DNA from: Streptomyces prunicolor NBRC 13075 | GTDB lineage: Bacteria > Actinomycetota > Actinomycetes > Streptomycetales > Streptomycetaceae | Length of the DNA stretch: 64,000 nt | NCBI RefSeq assembly: GCF_000367365.1 | Contig: NZ_BARF01000038.1 | Span: forward strand, 1 to 64,000 | Reading direction: 5' to 3' | Shown here: positions 58,568-64,000 of the stretch, in pieces | Position numbering within the stretch: the stretch's first letter is position 1 | Layout: each line of letters opens with the position of its first letter | Translations under genes and position numbers: made by a program | The notes under the pieces: generated by a model | The model's database searches: none | What the model was told of the DNA's origin: nothing | What the model saw: only the letters and a program-made list of their open reading frames with translations

Positions 58568-60174
58568 ACGACGGCGTGAACGGCGTCGCCCTCGGCGTCT
58601 TCATCTTCTTCTTCCTGGCCGTCACGGTCCTGGGCTTCCTGGCCGCGCGCTGGCGCCGGGCCGACAACGAGCAGAGCCTCGACGAATGGGGCCTGGGCGG
58701 ACGGTCGTTCGGCACCTGGGTCACCTGGTTCCTGCTCGGCGGCGACCTCTACACGGCGTATACGTTCGTCGCGGTCCCGGCGGCGGTCTACGCGGCGGGC
58801 GCGGCCGGCTTCTTCGCGGTGCCCTACACGATCCTCGTGTACCCCCTCATCTTCACGTTCCTGCCCCGCCTCTGGTCGGTGTCGCACAAGCACGGATACG
58901 TGACGACGTCCGACTTCGTGCGCGGCCGCTTCGGCTCGAAGGGCCTGTCCCTGGCGGTGGCGGTCACCGGCATCCTCGCGACGATGCCGTACATCGCGCT
59001 CCAACTGGTCGGCATCCAGGCCGTGTTGGACGTCATGGGGGTGGGTGGCAGCGCGAGTTCCAACTGGTTCGTGAAGGACCTGCCGCTGCTGATCGCGTTC
59101 GCGGTGCTGGCGGCGTACACCTACTCCTCCGGCCTCCGCGCCCCCGCGCTGATCGCGTTCGTGAAGGACGGCCTGATCTACATCGTCATCACGGTGGCGA
59201 TCATCTACATCCCGATCAAGCTCGGCGGCTTCGACGACATCTTCAGCGCGGCGGGCGCCAAGTTCAAGGCGGCGGGAGCGGGCGGCCTGGTCCCCGCCCC
59301 GGCGGGCCAATGGACGTACGCCACACTGGCGTTGGGCTCGGCACTGGCCCTGTTCATGTACCCGCACTCGATCACCGCGACCCTCTCCTCCAAGAGCCGC
59401 AACGTGATCCGCCGCAACACCACGATCCTGCCGCTGTATTCACTGATGCTGGGCCTGCTCGCGCTGCTCGGCTTCATGGCGATCGCGGCCGGAGTCAAGG
59501 TCACCAACGGCCAGTTGGCGATCCCGCAGCTCTTCGAGAACATGTTCCCGGACTGGTTCGCGGGCGTGGCCTTCGCCGCGATCGGCATCGGCGCCCTCGT
59601 CCCGGCCGCGATCATGTCCATCGCGGCGGCGAACCTCTTCACCCGCAACATCTACAAGGACTTCATCAAGCCCGACGCGACCCCGGCCCAGGAGACCAAG
59701 GTCTCCAAAATCGTCTCGCTGCTGGTGAAGGTCGGCGCCCTGGCCTTCGTCCTCACCATGGACAAGACGGTCGCCATCAACTTCCAGCTCCTGGGCGGCA
59801 TCTGGATCCTCCAGACCTTCCCGTCCCTGGTAGGCGGCCTCTTCACCCGCTGGCCCCACCGCTGGGCCCTCCTCACGGGCTGGGCGGCCGGCATGATCTA
59901 CGGCACCCTCGCGGCCTACGGCGTAGCCTCCCCGACCCAGGACCACTTCGGCGGCTCGTCCAAGGAGATCCCCGGCATCGGCGAGATCGGCTACATCGGC
60001 CTGACGGCGTTCGTACTGAACGTCGTAGTGACCGTGGTCCTCACGTTCGCCTTGAAGGCGTTCAAGGCGCCAGAGGGCGTGGACGAAACAAGCCCCGCCG
60101 ACTACACGGCGGACGCGGGCGACCCGGGCGTAGAGGTGGAGCTGCCTCCGGCGACCGCTGGCGCCGCCCACTGA
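58564..60174 (+). CDS. mctP: SSF-family monocarboxylate permease (MctP-like)
   Basis: 536 residues, about 13 transmembrane helices of the sodium:solute symporter fold. Motifs: WGLGGRSFGTWVTWFLLGGD, FLPRLWSVSHKHGYVTTSDF, FAAIGIGALVPAAIMSIAAA and NLFTRNIYKDFIKP. Relatives transport lactate, pyruvate, propionate and similar acids. GTG start. Coupled to the DUF3311 gene. Follows cstA closely, so two carboxylate uptake systems lie side by side. Confidence 0.9.
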   Translation: MNDGVNGVALGVFIFFFLAVTVLGFLAARWRRADNEQSLDEWGLGGRSFGTWVTWFLLGGDLYTAYTFVAVPAAVYAAGAAGFFAVPYTILVYPLIFTFLPRLWSVSHKHGYVTTSDFVRGRFGSKGLSLAVAVTGILATMPYIALQLVGIQAVLDVMGVGGSASSNWFVKDLPLLIAFAVLAAYTYSSGLRAPALIAFVKDGLIYIVITVAIIYIPIKLGGFDDIFSAAGAKFKAAGAGGLVPAPAGQWTYATLALGSALALFMYPHSITATLSSKSRNVIRRNTTILPLYSLMLGLLALLGFMAIAAGVKVTNGQLAIPQLFENMFPDWFAGVAFAAIGIGALVPAAIMSIAAANLFTRNIYKDFIKPDATPAQETKVSKIVSLLVKVGALAFVLTMDKTVAINFQLLGGIWILQTFPSLVGGLFTRWPHRWALLTGWAAGMIYGTLAAYGVASPTQDHFGGSSKEIPGIGEIGYIGLTAFVLNVVVTVVLTFALKAFKAPEGVDETSPADYTADAGDPGVEVELPPATAGAAH

Positions 60175-60181
60175 GCCCACC

Positions 60182-60235
60182 TAGGGGCGCGGGGAACTGC
60201 GCGACCAGCCACGACGAACCCGCAGCGGGCCACCG
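60182..60235. repeat. Dispersed Streptomyces intergenic repeat
   Basis: GGGGCGCGGGGAACTGCGCG followed by ACCAGCCACGACGAACCCGC is a sequence I recall from very many Streptomyces intergenic regions. It is followed by a hairpin CAGCGGGCC (60223-60231) / GGCCCGCTG (60254-60262) that can end mctP transcription. Confidence 0.75.
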
Positions 60236-60280
60236 AAAAGCAAGTTACTCGGCGGCCCGCTGTCGTACACACTCACCCGC

Positions 60281-60787
60281 ATGGACTTCCTCATCCGCCG
60301 AGCACTCCCCACCGAATACGAAGACCTCGGCACCCTCACAGCCCACGCGTACCTGGACGACGGCCTACTCGACTACGGCGAGACCGACCCGTACCTCCCC
60401 GTGCTCAAGGACGTAGCAAGCCGAGCCGCAGCAGCCGAGGTCCTCGTCGCGGTGGACGGCGACCACCTCCTCGGCGGAGTCACCTTCGTCCAAGGCCCCG
60501 GCCCAGTCGCCGACATCGCCCGCCCCGGCGAGGCAGAAATCCGCGCACTGGCAATCACCCGCACCGCCCGAGGCCGAGGCGCCGGCGAGGCCCTCGTCCG
60601 CGCCTGCATCGACCGCGCCCGAGCCACAGAAGCCTGCACAACCATCGTCCTGTCGACCCAACGCTCCATGCACGCAGCCCACCGCATCTACGAACGCCTC
60701 GGTTTCGTCCGCACCCCCGACCGCGACTGGAATCCCGTGCCACACCTGGACGATCTCACTCTGCTCACCTATCAACTGACGCTCTGA
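60281..60787 (+). CDS. GNAT-family N-acetyltransferase
   Basis: 168 residues. Acetyl-CoA motif A is IRALAITRTARGRGAGEALV, then RSMHAAHRIYERLGFVRTPD (motif B). ATG 60281. Monocistronic between mctP and nrdA. Substrate unknown. Confidence 0.88.
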   Translation: MDFLIRRALPTEYEDLGTLTAHAYLDDGLLDYGETDPYLPVLKDVASRAAAAEVLVAVDGDHLLGGVTFVQGPGPVADIARPGEAEIRALAITRTARGRGAGEALVRACIDRARATEACTTIVLSTQRSMHAAHRIYERLGFVRTPDRDWNPVPHLDDLTLLTYQLTL

Positions 60788-60797
60788 AACCGCCGCG

Positions 60798-60813
60798 ACA
60801 CAACATCTGGGGT
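60798..60813 (+). promoter_or_regulatory. NrdR box 1
   Basis: ACACAACATCTGGGGT, near the consensus ACACWATATATWGTGT. NrdR represses Streptomyces nrd operons through paired boxes. Confidence 0.65.
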
Positions 60814-60828
60814 TGCTACGACAGCCCG

Positions 60829-60844
60829 GCACAAGATGTATGCT
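60829..60844 (+). promoter_or_regulatory. NrdR box 2
   Basis: GCACAAGATGTATGCT, 31 bp (three helical turns) from box 1. It lies in the promoter of nrdAB and supports the pair. Confidence 0.6.
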
Positions 60845-60849
60845 CATGC

Positions 60850-61020
60850 TCGCTGTCGCCGCAGGGGAATCCGGTGCAAATCCGGAACTGTCCCGCAACG
60901 GTGTACTTGCGTGCGTATGCACGCATGGTCAGTCCGAGGACCTGCCGACGGCGCGCGTCCGGCCACCCGGCCGGGACGCATGACGTCCGGGCCTCGTGGA
61001 GTGGGCCGGTGGACGCGACG
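60850..61020 (+). ncRNA. Cobalamin (B12) riboswitch of nrdAB
   Basis: Core elements of the B12 riboswitch: GGAATCCGGTGCAAATCCGG and AACTGTCCCGCAACGGTG (60864-60903), then the B12 box region AGTCCGAGGACCTGCCGAC (around 60930-60950) and the closing GGGCCTCGTGGAGTGG. Known in Streptomyces to switch off the class Ia ribonucleotide reductase when coenzyme B12 (which serves class II NrdJ) is present. The 5' and 3' ends are approximate. Confidence 0.92.
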
Positions 61021-61088
61021 CCCCGTGCGCTCGTGTACTGCCGCCTGCCCTCGGCGAGGCCCCGTGCCGAGCGAGGGAGAGCCCCACC

Positions 61089-63533
61089 GTGACCATCGCG
61101 CCAGCAGAGCCGGCATCAGCGACCCAGGTGAACGAGGCGACCGTAGCGACCGCGACCGGGACCGACGTTCCCGGTACGGCCGTTCCCGGAGCGACCGTTC
61201 CCGGAGCCGACGGCCCCGGTACCGCGATCCTGCGGACCCTGACCGAGCTGACCGCCGACCTCCCCGACGCCGACCCCGGCCGGGTCGCCGCCGCCACGTT
61301 GCGCGGCCGGTCCGCGCACGCGGACGTGGCGGAACTGCGCGAACTGGCCACGGAGGCGGCCGCCGGCCTCATCTCCGAGGACCCCGTCTACTCCCGCCTC
61401 GCCGCCCGGCTGCTGACGATCAGCATCGCCGCCGAGGCCGCCTCCCAGGGCGTCACGACGTTCACCGGGTCCGTCGCCGTGGGCCACCGCGAGGGCCTCA
61501 TCGCGGACCGCACCGCCGAGTTCGCGACGCTGCACGCGGCCCGTCTGGACGCGCTGATCGACACGGAGGCCGACGACCGCTTCGGCTACTTCGGGCTCCG
61601 CACCCTGTACAGCCGCTACCTGCTCCGCCACCCGATCACCCGCAAGGTCATCGAGACGCCCCAGCACTTCATGCTGCGCGTGGCGGCCGGCCTGGCCGAG
61701 GACGATTCGACCCGCGCCCTGGACGAAGTGGCCGCGCTCTACCGCCTGATGAGCCGCCTGGACTACCTCCCGTCCTCCCCCACGCTCTTCAACTCCGGCA
61801 CCCGGCACCCCCAGATGTCGTCCTGCTACCTCCTCGACTCCCCGCTGGACGAGTTGGACTCCATCTACGACCGCTACCACCAGGTCGCCCGCCTCTCGAA
61901 GCACGCGGGTGGCATCGGACTGTCGTACTCCCGCATCCGCAGCCGCGGTTCGCTGATCCGGGGTACGAACGGGCACTCGAACGGCATCGTCCCGTTCCTG
62001 AAGACGCTGGACGCCTCGGTCGCCGCGGTGAACCAGGGCGGCCGGCGCAAGGGTGCCGCCGCGGTGTACCTGGAGACCTGGCACTCCGACATCGAGGAGT
62101 TCCTGGAACTGCGGGACAACACCGGTGAGGACGCCCGCCGTACGCACAACCTGAACCTGGCGCACTGGATCCCGGACGAGTTCATGCGCCGGGTGAACGA
62201 GAACGGCGACTGGTCGCTCTTCTCCCCCGCCGACGTGCCCGAGCTGGTCGACCTGTGGGGCGCGGAGTTCGACGCCGCGTACCGCAAGGCGGAGGCCGAG
62301 GGGCTCGCGCGCAAGACCATCCCGGCCCGTGACCTCTACGGCCGCATGATGCGCACCCTCGCGCAGACCGGCAACGGCTGGATGACCTTCAAGGACGCGG
62401 CCAACCGCACCGCCAACCAGACCGCCGAGCCGGGCCACACGGTCCACTCCTCGAACCTCTGCACGGAGATCCTGGAGGTCACGGACGACGGCGAGACGGC
62501 GGTCTGCAACCTCGGTTCGGTGAACCTGGGCGCGTTCGTGGACCGAGCGAAGGGTGACATCGACTGGGAGCGGCTGGACGAGACGGTCCGTACGGCCGTC
62601 ACCTTCCTGGACCGCGTGGTCGACATCAACTTCTACCCGACCGAGCAGGCGGGCCGTTCCAACGCCCGCTGGCGTCCGGTCGGCCTGGGCGCGATGGGTC
62701 TCCAGGACGTCTTCTTCAAACTCCGCGTCCCCTTCGACTCCCCGCAGGCCAAGGCCCTCTCCACCCGTATCGCCGAGCGCATCATGCTCGCCGCGTACGA
62801 GGCCTCCGCCGAACTCGCCGAGCGCAACGGCCCGTTGCCCGCCTGGGAGAAGACCCGCACCGCCCGCGGCGTCCTGCACCCCGACCACTACGACGTGGAA
62901 CCGACCTGGCCGGAGCGCTGGTCGGCACTGCGGGAACGTATCGCCCGAACCGGCATGCGCAACAGCCTGTTGCTGGCGATCGCCCCCACGGCCACCATCG
63001 CGTCCATCGCGGGCGTGTACGAGTGCATCGAGCCGCAGGTCTCGAACCTCTTCAAGCGCGAGACGCTCTCCGGCGAGTTCCTCCAGGTCAACTCCTACCT
63101 GGTCGACGAGTTGAAGCAGCTCGGCGTGTGGGACGCCCGCACCCGTGAGGCCCTGCGCGAGGCCAACGGCTCGGTGCAGGCCTTCAGTTGGATCCCGGAA
63201 GACGTGCGCGCCCTGTACCGCACGGCGTGGGAGATCCCGCAGCGCGGCCTGATCGACATGGCCGCCGCCCGCACCCCGTACCTGGACCAGTCCCAGTCCC
63301 TGAACCTGTTCCTGGAGACGCCGACGATCGGCAAGCTCTCCTCGATGTACGCGTACGCCTGGAAGCAGGGCCTGAAGACGACGTACTACCTGCGCTCCCG
63401 CCCGGCGACCCGCATCGCCCGCGCCGCCCAGGCGCAAGCCCAAACCCCCATCCCCGTACAGCAGTTGACCCCCGACGAAGACGCGGTCGCCTGCTCCCTT
63501 GAGAACCCCGAGTCCTGCGAGGCCTGCCAGTAA
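61089..63533 (+). CDS. nrdA: Class Ia ribonucleotide reductase, large subunit
   Basis: 814 residues. Reduces NDPs to dNDPs. Active-site features: first redox Cys in QMSSCYLLDSP, triad Asn-Cys-Glu in SSNLCTEILE, second Cys in AVCNLGSVNL, radical-chain Tyr pair in TTYYLRSRPA, and C-terminal shuttle CEACQ. The N-terminus is unusual: after 24 residues come about four 5-residue repeats (VPG-type, DNA period 15 bp), and the usual ATP-cone start (KRDG...) is not visible. GTG 61089 with GAGGGAGAG upstream; the longer reading from 60996 would run into the riboswitch. Confidence 0.95.
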   Translation: MTIAPAEPASATQVNEATVATATGTDVPGTAVPGATVPGADGPGTAILRTLTELTADLPDADPGRVAAATLRGRSAHADVAELRELATEAAAGLISEDPVYSRLAARLLTISIAAEAASQGVTTFTGSVAVGHREGLIADRTAEFATLHAARLDALIDTEADDRFGYFGLRTLYSRYLLRHPITRKVIETPQHFMLRVAAGLAEDDSTRALDEVAALYRLMSRLDYLPSSPTLFNSGTRHPQMSSCYLLDSPLDELDSIYDRYHQVARLSKHAGGIGLSYSRIRSRGSLIRGTNGHSNGIVPFLKTLDASVAAVNQGGRRKGAAAVYLETWHSDIEEFLELRDNTGEDARRTHNLNLAHWIPDEFMRRVNENGDWSLFSPADVPELVDLWGAEFDAAYRKAEAEGLARKTIPARDLYGRMMRTLAQTGNGWMTFKDAANRTANQTAEPGHTVHSSNLCTEILEVTDDGETAVCNLGSVNLGAFVDRAKGDIDWERLDETVRTAVTFLDRVVDINFYPTEQAGRSNARWRPVGLGAMGLQDVFFKLRVPFDSPQAKALSTRIAERIMLAAYEASAELAERNGPLPAWEKTRTARGVLHPDHYDVEPTWPERWSALRERIARTGMRNSLLLAIAPTATIASIAGVYECIEPQVSNLFKRETLSGEFLQVNSYLVDELKQLGVWDARTREALREANGSVQAFSWIPEDVRALYRTAWEIPQRGLIDMAAARTPYLDQSQSLNLFLETPTIGKLSSMYAYAWKQGLKTTYYLRSRPATRIARAAQAQAQTPIPVQQLTPDEDAVACSLENPESCEACQ
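61161..61225 (+). repeat. 15-bp in-frame repeat in the nrdA N-terminus
   Basis: TTCCCGG recurs at 61168, 61183 and 61198, with a degenerate fourth unit (GGCCCCGG) near 61211. Codes V-P-G plus two variable residues. Confidence 0.85.
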
Positions 63534-64000
63534 TGAGCTCCACCGAAAAGAACCTCCTCGACCCGGGCTTCGAGCTGACCCTCCGCCCCATGCGCTACCC
63601 GGACTTCTACGAGCGCTACCGGGACGCGATCAAGAACACCTGGACCGTCGAGGAGGTCGACCTCCACTCGGACGTCGCCGACCTCGCGAAGCTGACGCCG
63701 GGTGAGCAGCACATGATCGGCCGGCTGGTCGCGTTCTTCGCGACGGGCGACTCGATCGTGGCGAACAACCTCGTGCTGACGCTGTACAAGCACATCAACT
63801 CCCCCGAGGCGCGGCTGTACTTGAGCCGTCAGCTCTTCGAGGAGGCTGTGCACGTCCAGTTCTACTTGACGCTGCTGGACACCTACCTCCCCGACCCGGC
63901 GGACAGGGCCGCCGCCTTCGACGCGGTGGAGAACATCCCCTCCATCCGCGAGAAGGCCGAGTTCTGCTTCAAGTGGATCAACGAGGTAGAGAAGCTGGAC
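63533..64000 (+). CDS. nrdB: Class Ia ribonucleotide reductase, small subunit (partial)
   Basis: 156 residues visible, cut by the window end. ATG at 63533 overlaps the nrdA stop (TAATG). MSSTEKNLLDPGFELTLRPM, then metal ligands: Asp in FATGDSIVANN, Glu and His in LFEEAVHVQFY. This is the di-iron/tyrosyl-radical subunit; the radical Tyr lies in or near the visible VHVQFY segment. Co-transcribed with nrdA; in S. coelicolor a third gene (nrdS) follows. Confidence 0.95.
   Translation, partial: MSSTEKNLLDPGFELTLRPMRYPDFYERYRDAIKNTWTVEEVDLHSDVADLAKLTPGEQHMIGRLVAFFATGDSIVANNLVLTLYKHINSPEARLYLSRQLFEEAVHVQFYLTLLDTYLPDPADRAAAFDAVENIPSIREKAEFCFKWINEVEKLD

Noticed and set aside
61116..63443. Long minus-strand open frame opposite nrdA (775 codons)
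   Set aside because: Mirror frame produced by high third-position GC; no start signal and no family features, while nrdA on the other strand is unambiguous.

Overview
The window is chromosomal DNA of a Streptomyces or very close relative. The base composition is strongly GC-rich with GTG/TTG starts. Gene order follows a conserved Streptomyces core block: malic enzyme, polar amino-acid ABC transporter, sodX/sodN, sigH with its anti-sigma gene, wblE, pdtaS, nagB, dasD, dasCBA, dasR, cstA and the B12-controlled nrdAB operon. Gene names rest on recognition of protein families and of this order, not on a database search.

Layout. 1-8,260: malic enzyme, amino-acid ABC transporter, two small exported proteins, a methyltransferase, a CGNR zinc-finger regulator, and the nickel SOD pair sodX/sodN. 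8,241-28,084: a ~19.8 kb integrative mobilizable element inserted exactly in the 3' end of sodN, bounded by a 15-bp direct repeat that encodes the SodN C-terminus. It carries integrase, repressor, excisionase-like, DUF3631, MobC and relaxase genes, then two cargo blocks. Cargo block 1 holds a SAM methyltransferase, an XRE-TPR regulator, a HATPase, an unknown protein, an orphan class I aminoacyl-tRNA-synthetase-like protein and an ASCH protein. Cargo block 2 is a 2072-residue RHS polymorphic toxin with a glycine-zipper C-terminus and a coupled two-helix candidate immunity protein. 28,088-42,110: sodN 3' UTR (displaced s-SodF sRNA region), AraC and VOC proteins, an ECF42-type sigma factor with its YCII partner, a Family 2B encapsulin with a polyprenyl diphosphate synthase cargo, an amidase, a PLP enzyme, a Na+/H+ antiporter, and the prsH-sigH stress operon.

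42,111-64,000: diacylglycerol kinase-like protein, wblE, pdtaS, the sRNA scr5239, a TetR/SDR pair, then the aminosugar locus (SIS isomerase/deaminase, nagB, dasD, dasC, dasB, dasA, dasR) with several DasR operators. Then come cstA with its YbdD partner, a DUF3311/mctP symporter pair, a GNAT enzyme, and the NrdR/cobalamin-riboswitch-controlled nrdA-nrdB (nrdB is cut by the window end).

Most notable: (i) the element replaces the last codons of sodN and pushes the regulatory 3' UTR about 19.8 kb away; (ii) the orphan synthetase/ASCH/methyltransferase cargo and the RHS toxin/immunity pair are the best candidates for undescribed systems; (iii) an array of GGGGACC motifs in all reading frames lies inside the DUF3631 gene; (iv) three genes of the aminosugar locus (nagB, the SIS gene, dasR) are followed by duplicated, diverged copies of their own 3' ends, in the nagB case nine copies at 41-bp spacing.
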